In this document: one piece after another, positions 17,189 to 26,864 of the stretch
Numbering within the stretch: the first letter of the stretch is position 1
Layout of the letters: every line of letters starts with the position of its first letter
From: Actinoplanes regularis
GTDB lineage: Bacteria > Actinomycetota > Actinomycetes > Mycobacteriales > Micromonosporaceae
Direction of reading: 5' to 3'
Assembly: GCF_900188005.1 (NCBI RefSeq)
Contig: NZ_FZNR01000019.1
Location: 94,623 to 158,622 of the forward strand
DNA: 64,000 bases
The notes under the pieces: model-generated
Seen by the model: the letters and a program-made list of their open reading frames with translations, nothing else
What the model was told of the DNA's origin: nothing
The model's database searches: none
Program-made: the position numbers and the translations under genes

Positions 17189-18082
17189 TTAAAGATCATC
17201 GGTTCTGAGCAGCGCGATGATCCCGGCGACCTCGCGGACGGCGGGGGAGGACTCCCGAGCTCGGGTGGCGATCGCCAGGTCGACGGTGACCGGGCGGGCC
17301 AGCGGGACGTAGGCGACGCCGTCGAGGGCGAGGCTGCGGACCGGCTCGGGGACCAGGGCGACGCCCAGCCCGGCGGCGACGAAGACGACCAGCGTGGCGG
17401 TCTCGCCCACCTCCATGATCGAAGCCGGCTGGAAACCGGCGGCGGCGCAGGCGGCCAGGACGTGCTCGTGGATCGACGAGCGGTGGCCGGAGAAGTGCAT
17501 GACGAACGGCTCGGCGGCCAGGTCGGCCAGCTCGACACAGTCCTGGGCGGCGCGGGGATGGCGGTCGGGCAGGACCGCGACCAGCGGCTCGGCGCGCAGG
17601 ACGCGGACGTCGATCCCGGGCCGCGGTGCGCCGTCGGGCCGGAGCACCACCAGGTCGTACGTACCGTCGGCCAGGCCGTCGACCAGGGCCGGGCTGAGCA
17701 GCTCGCCGTGCAGCTCCAGCCGGATGTCCGGAAGCAGCCGGTGCACCTCGCGGGTCGCCTGGGGAAGCAGGTCGTACGTCGCGGTGCCGATGAAGCCGAC
17801 CGACACCCGCCCCGCCCGGCCCGCCGCGACCAGGGCCATCTCGGCGGCCGCCCGGTCGGCCGAGCCGAGCACGGCGCGGGCGTGCTCGGCGAAGCGGCGG
17901 CCGGCCTCGGTCAGCTCGACGCGGCGGGTGGTCCGGCTGACCAGCTCCACGCCGAACTCCCGCTCCAGCTGCTTGACCTGCTGCGACAACGCCGGCTGGG
18001 CGATGTGCAGCCGCTCGGCGGCCCGGCCGAAGTGCAGCTCCTCGGCGAGCGCCGCGAACGAGCGCAGATGCCGTAGTTCCAT
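17189..18082 (-). CDS. LysR-family transcriptional regulator
   Basis: 297 residues starting at MELRHLRSF (ATG 18082; a start 6 bp earlier is possible). N-terminal winged helix (FGRAAERLHIAQPALSQQVKQLEREFG) and a two-lobed effector-binding region. It is divergent from the thiolase/CoA-transferase operon with only 70 bp between, the arrangement of a LysR activator of an aromatic-degradation operon, and it also precedes the D-threonine-aldolase-like gene. Control of the beta-ketoadipate genes is the more likely role. Confidence 0.92.
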   Translation of the reverse strand: MELRHLRSFAALAEELHFGRAAERLHIAQPALSQQVKQLEREFGVELVSRTTRRVELTEAGRRFAEHARAVLGSADRAAAEMALVAAGRAGRVSVGFIGTATYDLLPQATREVHRLLPDIRLELHGELLSPALVDGLADGTYDLVVLRPDGAPRPGIDVRVLRAEPLVAVLPDRHPRAAQDCVELADLAAEPFVMHFSGHRSSIHEHVLAACAAAGFQPASIMEVGETATLVVFVAAGLGVALVPEPVRSLALDGVAYVPLARPVTVDLAIATRARESSPAVREVAGIIALLRTDDL

Positions 18083-18093
18083 GCACACAGGTT

Positions 18094-18109
18094 ATCAATC
18101 GCGCATGAT
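18094..18109. promoter_or_regulatory. Candidate LysR binding site
   Basis: ATCA-N8-TGAT, an interrupted palindrome, in the 70-bp divergent gap between the LysR and thiolase genes. Short, so weak by itself; position is right for a LysR recognition site. Confidence 0.3.
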
Positions 18110-18152
18110 TCAGTATTGGTCTCGATCGGTCCGCGCGGCCTACGTTGGGGAC

Positions 18153-19324
<1,172 letters not shown>

Positions 19325-19328
<4 letters not shown>

Positions 19329-19984
19329 CCGCGGTCTGTTGCGACACCGTCGCGGAGGCGGTCGCCGGAATCCGCGACGGGTCGACCGTGCTGATCGGTG
19401 GCTTCGGGCTGGCCGGGATGCCGGTGCAGCTGATCGACGCGCTGATCGGGCAGGGCGCCACCGACCTCACCGTGGTCTCCAACAACGCCGGCAACGGTGA
19501 TACGGGGCTCGCCGCGCTGCTGGCGAAGGGCCGCGTACGCAAGATGATCTGCTCGTTCCCGCGACAGTCCGACTCGTGGGTCTTCGACGGCCTCTACCGG
19601 GCCGGGAGGATCGAACTCGAGGTGGTGCCGCAGGGCAATCTCGCCGAGAGGATGCGCGCCGCCGGCGCGGGCATCGGCGCGTTCTACTGCCCGACCGCGG
19701 TCGGCACACCGCTCGCCGAGGGCAAGGAGATCAGGGAGATCGAAGGGCGGACGTACGTCCTGGAGTACCCGATCAAGGGCGACGTGGCGCTGATCGGCGC
19801 CCACCGCTCGGACCGGATGGGCAACCTGGTCTACCGCAAGACCGCCCGGAACTTCGGCCCGGTCATGGCGACCGCCGGGGAGCTGGTGATCGCCCAGGTG
19901 AGCGAGATCGTCGAGACCGGCGAGCTCGACCCGGAAGCGATCGTGACCCCGAGCATCTACGTCGACCGGGTGGTGGCGGCATGA
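19325..19984 (+). CDS. pcaI: 3-oxoacid CoA-transferase subunit A
   Basis: 219 residues with the subunit A signature GGFGLAGMPVQL near residues 23-34 and the later SNNAGNGDTGLAAL. With subunit B it moves CoA from succinyl-CoA to a 3-oxoacid, here probably 3-oxoadipate. The start overlaps the thiolase stop by 4 bp. Its own stop (19982-19984) overlaps the ATG that opens the first 77-bp repeat unit, not that of subunit B, because two repeat units have been inserted at the A-B junction. PcaI versus ScoA cannot be separated by eye. Confidence 0.87.
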
Positions 19985-20061
19985 GCGAGCTTGCGAGCGA
20001 GTCGGTTGGCTCAGTTGTCAGCTCATGTCGACGCCGGAGCGCAGCGGAGGTGGCGGTATGA
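19981..20061 (+). CDS. 26-codon mini-ORF of repeat unit 1
   Basis: Begins MSELASESVG and ends RSAAEVAV; ATG overlaps the subunit A stop and its own stop overlaps the next unit's ATG (ATGA at both ends). Whether the peptide matters is unknown; its clearest property is that it would carry ribosomes on towards subunit B. No known family. Confidence 0.4.
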   Translation: MSELASESVGSVVSSCRRRSAAEVAV

Positions 20062-20134
20062 GCGAGCTTGCGAGCGAATCGGTTGGCTCAGTTGTTGGCT
20101 CATGTCGACGCCGGAGCGCAGCGGAGGTGGCGGC
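19981..20134 (+). repeat. Two tandem 77-bp units at the CoA-transferase A/B junction
   Basis: Unit 1 is 19981-20057 and unit 2 is 20058-20134; they differ at only a few positions. Each begins ATGAGCGAGCTTGCGAGCGA and ends GCAGCGGAGGTGGCGG(C/T), and the sequence after unit 2 starts again with ATGAGC, the start of subunit B. The last bases before unit 1 (GTGGCGGC) are shared with the unit end, so the original A-B junction appears to have been an ATGA overlap now separated by two units. Words such as GAGCGAGCTTGCGAGCGA resemble dispersed gene-start repeats seen in other actinobacterial genomes. Confidence 0.9.
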
Positions 20135-20138
20135 ATGA
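20058..20138 (+). CDS. 26-codon mini-ORF of repeat unit 2
   Basis: Nearly identical peptide (MSELASESVG start, AAEVAA end), preceded by GGAGG seven bases before the ATG. Its stop overlaps the ATG of subunit B. The 77-bp unit length is exactly 81 nt of ORF minus the 4-nt overlap, which is why coupling survives duplication although 77 is not a multiple of three. Confidence 0.4.
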   Translation: MSELASESVGSVVGSCRRRSAAEVAA

Positions 20139-20773
20139 GCCTCGACAAGCATGAGATGGCGGCTCTGGTGGCTCGCGACATCCGGCCCGGCTCCTTCGTG
20201 AACCTGGGGATCGGCCAGCCCACCCTGGTCGCGGACCACCTGCCGGCCGACGCGGGCATCGTCCTGCACACCGAGAACGGCATGCTCAACATGGGTCCGG
20301 CCGCGACCGGCGCCCTGATCGACCCGGACCTGATCAACGCCGGCAAGGTCCCGGTGACCGAGCTGCCCGGATCGGCGTACTTCCACCACGCCGACTCGTT
20401 CGCCATGATGCGCGGCGGCCACCTGGACGTCTGTGTGCTCGGTGCCTTCCAGGTGTCGGCGCGCGGCGACCTCGCCAACTGGCACACCGGCGAACCGGAC
20501 GCGATCCCGGCCGTCGGCGGTGCGATGGATCTGGCGGTCGGCGCGAAGAACGTCTACGTGATGATGACGCTCTTCGCCAAGGACGGCACCCCGAAGCTGG
20601 TCCCGGACTGCACGTATCCGCTGACCGGGCTCGGCTGTGTCGATCGTGTCTACACGGACCTGGCCACCTTCGTCATCGCCCCCGAGGGCGTCGTCGTCCG
20701 GGAGACCTACGGCATCACGTTCGCCGAACTCGGCGAGCGGCTGGCGGTGCCGCTGCTGCGCCTCGACGGGTAG
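20135..20773 (+). CDS. pcaJ: 3-oxoacid CoA-transferase subunit B
   Basis: 212 residues. The catalytic glutamate is Glu47 in LHTENGMLNMGP (the usual SENG has Thr in place of Ser), and GIGQPT at about 25-30 is conserved in B subunits. The start ATG 20135 is the last base set of the repeat array and has GGAGG seven bases upstream, supplied by repeat unit 2. Function is inseparable from subunit A. Confidence 0.9.
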   Translation: MSLDKHEMAALVARDIRPGSFVNLGIGQPTLVADHLPADAGIVLHTENGMLNMGPAATGALIDPDLINAGKVPVTELPGSAYFHHADSFAMMRGGHLDVCVLGAFQVSARGDLANWHTGEPDAIPAVGGAMDLAVGAKNVYVMMTLFAKDGTPKLVPDCTYPLTGLGCVDRVYTDLATFVIAPEGVVVRETYGITFAELGERLAVPLLRLDG

Positions 20774-20832
20774 CGGCACGGGACGCCGGAGCGTCTGCGA
20801 GGTCTTGACGGGCTACTGGCTGATATCTATCT

Positions 20833-20875
20833 TTGCCGCAAGTGTTTTCAGAAAGTTTCAGCCCTGTTGCAGCAA
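20833..20875. promoter_or_regulatory. Operator-like palindromes before the amylase gene
   Basis: Two related 9-bp palindromes, TTGCCGCAA (20833-20841) and TTGCAGCAA (20867-20875), are 34 bp apart centre to centre. Between them lies TTTCAG twice with a 10-bp period, forming GAAAGTTTC (20851-20859). TTGCAG-type elements before amylase genes are known MalR-like (LacI family) sites in streptomycetes, so maltose control is plausible but inferred. Confidence 0.45.
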
Positions 20876-20932
20876 GGTGCGTCGTCTCCACCGCCCGTCC
20901 CCGCATGCCCCGTATCCCCCCAGGAGGTCGAT

Positions 20933-22693
20933 GTGGACTCCCAGCAGCCGGCCATGCCACGCCGCCCGCGGCGACGGAGGCGGCTCGCCTCCGTGCTCGC
21001 CGCCGCCACCCTCACCCTCGGTGTCGGCGGCTTCGGCGTCGTCTCCGTCATGACCGGCCTCGACGCCGAGGCGGCGCCGGTAGGCAACAAGGACGTCACC
21101 GCTGTGATGTTCGAGTGGTCGTTCGCCTCGGTGGCTCGCGAGTGCACCAACACGCTGGGCCCGCTCGGCTACGGCTTCGTGCAGGTCTCGCCGCCGCAGG
21201 AGCACATTCAGGGTGCCCAGTGGTGGACCTCGTACCAGCCGGTCTCGTACAACATCGCAGGGCGCCTCGGTAACCGGGCCGCGTTCACCTCCATGGTCAA
21301 CACTTGTCACGCCGCCGGCGTCAAGGTCATCGCGGACACCGTGATCAACCACATGAGCGCCGTCTCGGGCACCGGGACCGGCGGCACCGTGTTCACCAAG
21401 TACAACTACCCCGGGTGGTACTCGAACGCGGACTTCCACTCCTGCCGCAACCCGGTCAGCGACTACACGAACCGCGTCAATGTGCAGGAGTGCGAACTCG
21501 TCAACCTCGCCGACCTGAACACCGGCAGCGACTACGTGCGCGGCAAGATCGCCGGGTACATCAACGACCTGGCGTCGCTCGGTGTCGACGGCTTCCGTGT
21601 CGACGGCGCCAAGCACATCGCCGCCGCCGACCTCGCGGCGATCAAGGCCCGGCTGAACAATCCCGGCGCGTACTGGAAGCAGGAGGTCATCTTCGGCTCG
21701 GGCGAGGCCGTGCAGCCGACCGAATACAACGGAAACGGCGACGTCCAGGAGTTCAGGTTCGCCCGCGACCTCAAGCGGGTGTTCCTCAACGAGAACCTCG
21801 CCTACCTGAAGAACTTCGGCACCCCCTGGGGTTACCTGCCGAGCGACAAGGCCAGCGTGTTCGTCGACAACCACGACACCGAGCGGGTCGGCGACACCCT
21901 CAGCTACAAGAACGGCTCCGCGTACACCCTCGCGCAGGTCTTCACCCTGGCCTACCCGTACGGCGCACCGGACATCAACTCCGGCTACGAGTTCAGCGAC
22001 ACCGACGCCGGGCCGCCGAACAACGGCACGGTCAACGCCTGCTATTCGGACGGCTGGAAGTGTCAGCACGCGTGGCCGCAGATCGGCAACATGGTGGCCT
22101 TCCGCAACGCCGTCCGGGGCACCGCGGTCACGAACTGGTGGGACAACGGGGGTGACCAGATCGCCTTCGGCCGGGGCAGCAAGGGCTACCTGGCGATCAA
22201 CCACGAGAGCGGTTCGCTGACCCGCACCTTCCAGACGTCGCTGCCCGCGGGCACCTACTGCGACGTGCAGCACGGCAAACCGGCGAACGGCGGCTGCACG
22301 GGTACGACGTACACGGTCAACTCCGCCGGCCAGTTCACCGCGACGATCGGCGCGGGTGACGCGGTCGCCCTCTACGTCGGCGCCACCACCGCCAGTTCCA
22401 CCACCAGCGCCTCGTTCCGGGTCAACGCCACCACCAGCGTCGGCCAGAACATCTTCGTCACCGGCAACCAGGCGATCCTGGGCAACTGGGCCCCGGCGAG
22501 CGCGGTGGCGCTCTCGCCGGCCGACTACCCGGTCTGGACCGGTACGGTCGCACTGCCGCCCGGCACCCGGTTCGAGTACAAGTACCTGCGCAAGAACGCC
22601 GACGGCAGTGTCACCTGGGAATCCGGCGCCAACCGGACCGCCACGGTGCCCAGCAGCGGGGTGGTGACCCTCGGCGACACCTGGCGCCCCTGA
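20933..22693 (+). CDS. Secreted alpha-amylase, GH13 with C-terminal CBM20
   Basis: 586 residues from GTG 20933, five bases after a perfect AGGAGG; in-frame codons further upstream run through the regulatory region. An Arg-rich n-region and hydrophobic stretch (LASVLAAATLTLGVGGFGVV) form an export signal ending near AEAA. The GH13 catalytic residues are visible: Asp in GVDGFRVDGAKH, Glu in VIFGSGEAV and Asp in FVDNHDTER. The last 100 residues, starting SASFRVNATTSVGQNIFVTG, are a starch-binding CBM20. It hydrolyses alpha-1,4 links in starch outside the cell, as in Streptomyces amylases. Confidence 0.95.
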   Translation: MDSQQPAMPRRPRRRRRLASVLAAATLTLGVGGFGVVSVMTGLDAEAAPVGNKDVTAVMFEWSFASVARECTNTLGPLGYGFVQVSPPQEHIQGAQWWTSYQPVSYNIAGRLGNRAAFTSMVNTCHAAGVKVIADTVINHMSAVSGTGTGGTVFTKYNYPGWYSNADFHSCRNPVSDYTNRVNVQECELVNLADLNTGSDYVRGKIAGYINDLASLGVDGFRVDGAKHIAAADLAAIKARLNNPGAYWKQEVIFGSGEAVQPTEYNGNGDVQEFRFARDLKRVFLNENLAYLKNFGTPWGYLPSDKASVFVDNHDTERVGDTLSYKNGSAYTLAQVFTLAYPYGAPDINSGYEFSDTDAGPPNNGTVNACYSDGWKCQHAWPQIGNMVAFRNAVRGTAVTNWWDNGGDQIAFGRGSKGYLAINHESGSLTRTFQTSLPAGTYCDVQHGKPANGGCTGTTYTVNSAGQFTATIGAGDAVALYVGATTASSTTSASFRVNATTSVGQNIFVTGNQAILGNWAPASAVALSPADYPVWTGTVALPPGTRFEYKYLRKNADGSVTWESGANRTATVPSSGVVTLGDTWRP

Positions 22694-22726
22694 CCCGAGA
22701 CCGACCGCTCCCGGACGGGAACACCA

Positions 22727-24427
22727 TCAGCGCGACCAGTCGGCGCCGGTGCGGGCGGCGTAGGAGGCCACGGCGTCGTCCAGCGTCGGGAAGAAGCGCG
22801 TGGGATCGATCGTCCGGGTCAGCTTGTAACGGTCGACCTTCGCGCGGACCATGGACTTCAACTCGGCGAAGACCAGCGTGATGCCGGCGGCGGTCAGCTC
22901 TTCGTCCAGCTCTTCCAGCATGTCCGCCGCGGTGGTGTCGATGTCGGTGATCGGCTCCGCCGCGATGACGATCCACGTCGGCCGCGGGTCGGTGCGGGCC
23001 AGCCGGCGGATGTGCTCGCGGAACACCCGGGAGTTGGCGAAGAACAGCGGAGCGTCGAACCGGAACAGCACCAGACCGGGGAGGTGCTCGGCGTCCGGGT
23101 ACACCTGTACGTCGTGGTAGCCGCTCACGCCCGCCGCTCGCCCGAGCACCGCCTGATAGGGCCACCAGGCCCGCCGGAAGATGTTGAGCACGGAGAGCGC
23201 GACCGCCACCGCGATGCCGGCCAGCACGCCCAGCAGCGCCACGGCCAGGAAGGCCACCACCGCCAGGCTGAACTCCGTCCGGCGCTGTTGCCGCAGCCGC
23301 CTGAGGGCGGGCAGGTCGACCATCGACATCGAGGCCGCGATGACCACGGCGGCAAGGATGGGCAGCGGGAGGTTGCGCAGCAGGCCCGGCACGAACAGCA
23401 GGATCAGGCCGATGGTGACGGCCCCGACCACTCCGGTGAGCTGGGACTTCGCGCCCGACTGCTCGGCCACGGCGGTGCGCGAGGCGCTGGTGCTGACCGG
23501 GAAGCCCTGGAAGAGGGAGGCGGCGATGTTGGCCGTGCCGATGCCGATCATCTCCTGATTGCCTCGCACCTCCTGGCCGCTGCGGGCGGCGTACGCCGAC
23601 GCGTTGGAGATCGTGTCGGTCAGCGACACCAGGGCGATCCCGACCGCGCCGCCGAGCAGCACGCCCAGGTCCGACCAGGAGACGTGCGGCACGGTCAGCC
23701 GGGGCAGGCCCTGCGGCAGCGCGCCGACCAACTCGACCCCGTTACCTTCCAGGCCGAACACCGAGACGGCGATGATCGAGACGACCACGGTCGCCAGCAC
23801 ACCGGGCACCTTCGGCAGCCACCATTGCAGCACCTTGATCAGGGCGATCCCGGAACCGCCGACGAGCAGCGCGGCCGGCACGATCTCGCCCGCCGCGACG
23901 CCGCGGACGAAGGCCGTCGCCTCCGGGATCAGCCCGTCCGCGTCCACGGAGAATCCGCACAGCTTCGGCAACTGGCTGACCAGGATGGTCAGCGCCAGCC
24001 CGCACATGTAGCCGATCCGGGTGGGCTTGGACAGCAGGTCGGCGACGAAGCCCAGGCCGGTCACGCCGGCCACCGTCATCAACACACCGACGAGCAGTGC
24101 GAGCATCGAACCGAGCGCGATCGCCTTGACCGGGTCGCCGCCGGAGCCGAGCACCCCGACGAGCACCGCGGCGATCATCGGGCCGAGCGACGAGTCCGGC
24201 CCCAGCACCAGGGTGCGCGAGGGCCCGAAGACGGCGTACGCCAGCAGGCAGAGCATCGTCGTGTACAGGCCGGTGATCGGGGGCAGGCCGGCCAGTTCGG
24301 CGTACGCCATGCCCTGTGGCACCAGCAGGGTGGTGAGCACCAGGCCGGCCGTCACGTCGCGGCCGAGCCAGGCCCGCCGGTAGCCGGCAGCCGTTTCGAC
24401 CCCCGGCATCCACGCGCGCATCGGCAT
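22727..24427 (-). CDS. SulP-family anion transporter with STAS domain
   Basis: 566 residues from ATG 24427, which has AAGGATT at good distance; ATG 24469 would add 14 residues without a ribosome site. The SulP signature follows the N-terminus (GLVLTTLLVPQGMAYAELAGLPPITGLYT is the first membrane segment region; key part PQGMAYAELAGLPP), then 10 or more membrane spans, and a cytoplasmic STAS domain from about residue 425 (GLVLFRFDAPLFFAN to the end). Members carry sulfate, bicarbonate or dicarboxylates; no carbonic anhydrase domain is fused, so substrate is open. Converges on the amylase gene with a 33-bp gap. Confidence 0.92.
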   Translation of the reverse strand: MPMRAWMPGVETAAGYRRAWLGRDVTAGLVLTTLLVPQGMAYAELAGLPPITGLYTTMLCLLAYAVFGPSRTLVLGPDSSLGPMIAAVLVGVLGSGGDPVKAIALGSMLALLVGVLMTVAGVTGLGFVADLLSKPTRIGYMCGLALTILVSQLPKLCGFSVDADGLIPEATAFVRGVAAGEIVPAALLVGGSGIALIKVLQWWLPKVPGVLATVVVSIIAVSVFGLEGNGVELVGALPQGLPRLTVPHVSWSDLGVLLGGAVGIALVSLTDTISNASAYAARSGQEVRGNQEMIGIGTANIAASLFQGFPVSTSASRTAVAEQSGAKSQLTGVVGAVTIGLILLFVPGLLRNLPLPILAAVVIAASMSMVDLPALRRLRQQRRTEFSLAVVAFLAVALLGVLAGIAVAVALSVLNIFRRAWWPYQAVLGRAAGVSGYHDVQVYPDAEHLPGLVLFRFDAPLFFANSRVFREHIRRLARTDPRPTWIVIAAEPITDIDTTAADMLEELDEELTAAGITLVFAELKSMVRAKVDRYKLTRTIDPTRFFPTLDDAVASYAARTGADWSR

Positions 24428-24501
24428 GCCGCAATCCTTGGTGGTCTGCCGGCGCGCCGCATCATCCATCGCTGACGAGCAGCCGCCTTCGATGTGACTT
24501 G

Positions 24502-24533
24502 GGACACGTCCGGGTTTTGTCAGGTTGGTGTCC
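24502..24533. promoter_or_regulatory. Inverted repeat in SulP/P450 divergent promoter
   Basis: GGACAC (24502-24507) and GTGTCC (24528-24533) form an interrupted palindrome in the 166-bp divergent gap. It may be an operator for the P450 operon; weak alone. Confidence 0.25.
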
Positions 24534-24593
24534 AGGACGCGTCAGCCGGATTTGTTTGCATGGGTTCATCCCTACTTCTCGTTGAGGAGACCG

Positions 24594-25793
24594 ATGCCCG
24601 GCGCACCGTACTATCCGATGCAGCGCGAGGCCCGCTGCCCGTTCGCCCCCGCTCCGGCGGTGCGTGACATGCCCCCGCTCGGCAGGGTGCGGATCTGGGA
24701 CGGCAGCGAGCCGTGGTTCATCACCCGGCACGCCGACCAGCGCGCGCTGCTCAACGACCCGCGGCTGAGCATCGACGAGAAGCGGCCCGGCTATCCGCAC
24801 ATGACCAGGTCCCGGGCGGCGATGGCCCCGCACATCCCCGAGCTGATCACCAACACCGATCCGCCACAGCACACCCGGCTGCGTCGTACGGTCAACGCCC
24901 CGTTCCTGGTCAAACGCGTCGAGCTGCTGCGTCCCCGCATCCAGGAGATCCTCGACTCCCTGATCGACGACCTGCTCGCCGGCCCGAAACCCGCCGACCT
25001 CGTCCAGACGATCGGCCTGCCGGTCCCCACCCTGGTGATCACCCGGATTCTCGGCGCGCCCTACGAGGACCACGAGTTCTTCCAGGCCGCGAGCCACCGG
25101 GCGATCAGCCACGACACCGATCCGGAGGACGCCGCGCGATCCAGCCGGGAGCTCGGCGAATACCTCGGCGCGCTGCTGGTGAAGAGGATGGCCGAGCCCG
25201 CCGACGACGTACTGTCCGAGATGGGTGCCCGGGTCAAGGCCGGCGAGATGACCCACGCCGAGGCCGTCACCATGGGCGCCGCCATCCTGATCGCCGGCCA
25301 CGAGACCAGCGCCAGCATGATCTCCCTGGGCACGCTCGCCCTGCTGCACAACCCCGGGCAACTCGCCCTGCTGCGGGACAACAGCGACGACCCGAAGTTC
25401 GTCGCCGGTGCGGTCGAGGAGTTGCTGCGCTATCTGACGATCGTGCACAGCGGCATCCGGCGCATCGCGATCGAGGACATCGAACTGCACGGCACCACCA
25501 TCAGAGCCGGTGACGGCGTCGTCTTCGACCTGGCCGGCGCCAACTACGACCCCGCCGAATACCCCGAGCCGGACCGCCTCGACCTGACCCGCCGCGCGCG
25601 TTCGCACCACGCCTTCGGGTTCGGCCCCCACCAGTGCCTCGGTCAGTCCCTGGCCCGGGTCGAGCTGCAGGTCGCCTACAGCACCCTCTATCGGCGGATC
25701 CCCACCCTGGCCCTGGCCGTGCCGTTCGAAGAGGTTCCGTTCGCGATGGACGGGGTCGCGTACGGCCTCAAGTCGCTGCCGGTCACCTGGTGA
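24594..25793 (+). CDS. Cytochrome P450
   Basis: 399 residues from ATG 24594 with TTGAGGAGA upstream. Bacterial class I P450, CYP105-like: I-helix AGHET at 234-238, ExxR at 276-279 (EELLR) and the heme loop FGFGPHQCLG with ligand Cys348. It is followed after 11 bp by a ferredoxin gene and then by a short-chain dehydrogenase, so electrons come from the ferredoxin and a reductase encoded elsewhere. The operon suggests oxidation of a substrate to an alcohol and then a ketone. Substrate unknown. Confidence 0.95.
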   Translation: MPGAPYYPMQREARCPFAPAPAVRDMPPLGRVRIWDGSEPWFITRHADQRALLNDPRLSIDEKRPGYPHMTRSRAAMAPHIPELITNTDPPQHTRLRRTVNAPFLVKRVELLRPRIQEILDSLIDDLLAGPKPADLVQTIGLPVPTLVITRILGAPYEDHEFFQAASHRAISHDTDPEDAARSSRELGEYLGALLVKRMAEPADDVLSEMGARVKAGEMTHAEAVTMGAAILIAGHETSASMISLGTLALLHNPGQLALLRDNSDDPKFVAGAVEELLRYLTIVHSGIRRIAIEDIELHGTTIRAGDGVVFDLAGANYDPAEYPEPDRLDLTRRARSHHAFGFGPHQCLGQSLARVELQVAYSTLYRRIPTLALAVPFEEVPFAMDGVAYGLKSLPVTW

Positions 25794-25804
25794 GGGAGCG
25801 GACC

Positions 25805-26002
25805 GTGAGGATCGAATTCGACGAGAGGAAGTGCGTCGCCGCCGGCCAGTGCGTGATGGCCGCCCCGGACGTGTTCGACCAGCGCGACGTCGACGGCGTC
25901 GCGATCGTCCTCGACCGCGAACCCGGACCCGAGCACCACGACGCCGTCCGTGATGCCGCCGCGGCCTGCCCCGCCGCGGCGATCCGCCTGGTCCAGGCGT
26001 GA
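25805..26002 (+). CDS. Ferredoxin, probably 3Fe-4S, P450 partner
   Basis: 65 residues from GTG 25805. Cysteines are arranged Cys9-x5-Cys15 (CVAAGQC) and a late Cys followed by Pro (AACPAAAI), the single-cluster pattern of 3Fe-4S ferredoxins that feed CYP105-type enzymes. Translation is probably coupled to the P450, whose stop is 11 bp upstream. Confidence 0.92.
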   Translation: MRIEFDERKCVAAGQCVMAAPDVFDQRDVDGVAIVLDREPGPEHHDAVRDAAAACPAAAIRLVQA

Positions 26003-26039
26003 AGGTCGTCGAAGGGTCCCTGGCCACCGAGGAGACCCG

Positions 26040-26861
26040 ATGAGTACGTCCGACGTCGTCGTCATCACCGGAGCCGGCGGCATGGGCACCGCGGTCGCCC
26101 GCCGTATCGGCAGCGGCCGCACGGTCCTGCTCGCCGATGCGTTCCCGGACCACCTGGACCGGGCCGTCGCCGCCCTGCGCGCCGAGGGCTACCGCGTCCT
26201 CGGCCGGGTGACCGACATCGCGGACCGGACGTCGGTGAACGAACTCGCCGAAGCCGCCACCGCGGCAGGCCGCCCGACCGCAGTGGTGCACACCGCCGGT
26301 GTCTCCGCGGCGACCTCCACCGTCGCCAGGATCCTGGAGGTGGACCTGGCCGGGACCGCGTACGTGATCGACGCGTTCGAGCAACTGGCCGTACCCGGCC
26401 TGTCAGTGGTGTGCGTGGCCAGCATGGCCGGTCACTATGCCCAGCTCAGCCCCGCTGCCGAGCGTGCTCTGGCGATCGCGCCGGCCGATGAACTGCTCAC
26501 CCTGGACGTGGTCACGTCGCTCGGCGACGACCCGGTGGCCGCCTACATCGTGGCCAAACGCGCCAACCAGGTCCGGGTTCAGGCCGCGGCGCTCGCCTAC
26601 AACCGGCGTGGCGCCCGGATCAACACGATCAGCCCCGGCGTCGTCTCCACCGCGATGGCCGAAGCCGAGCAGAGGTCGGCTTCCGGCGAACAGATGATGG
26701 CGATGCTCGACGCCTGCGGTATCGGGCGGACCGGAACGCCGGCCGAGATCGCCGAAGCGGCCGCGTTCCTGACCGGGCCTGACTCGCGCTACATCACCGG
26801 CACCGACCTGCTCGTTGACGGAGGCCAGGCTGCCTGGCTGCGCTGGCACCGCCCGCGGTAG
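26040..26861 (+). CDS. Short-chain dehydrogenase/reductase
   Basis: 273 residues from ATG 26040 with GAGGAGA upstream. Cofactor motif TGAGGMG at 10-16, catalytic Ser128, Tyr169 and Lys173 (YIVAK). About 40 residues separate Ser and Tyr, more than the normal 12-13; such an insertion is known in 3-alpha-hydroxysteroid dehydrogenase/carbonyl reductase-like enzymes. Third gene of the P450-ferredoxin operon (37-bp gap), so it may oxidise the hydroxyl group the P450 introduces. Steroid specificity is not proven. Confidence 0.88.
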   Translation: MSTSDVVVITGAGGMGTAVARRIGSGRTVLLADAFPDHLDRAVAALRAEGYRVLGRVTDIADRTSVNELAEAATAAGRPTAVVHTAGVSAATSTVARILEVDLAGTAYVIDAFEQLAVPGLSVVCVASMAGHYAQLSPAAERALAIAPADELLTLDVVTSLGDDPVAAYIVAKRANQVRVQAAALAYNRRGARINTISPGVVSTAMAEAEQRSASGEQMMAMLDACGIGRTGTPAEIAEAAAFLTGPDSRYITGTDLLVDGGQAAWLRWHRPR

Positions 26862-26864
26862 AAC

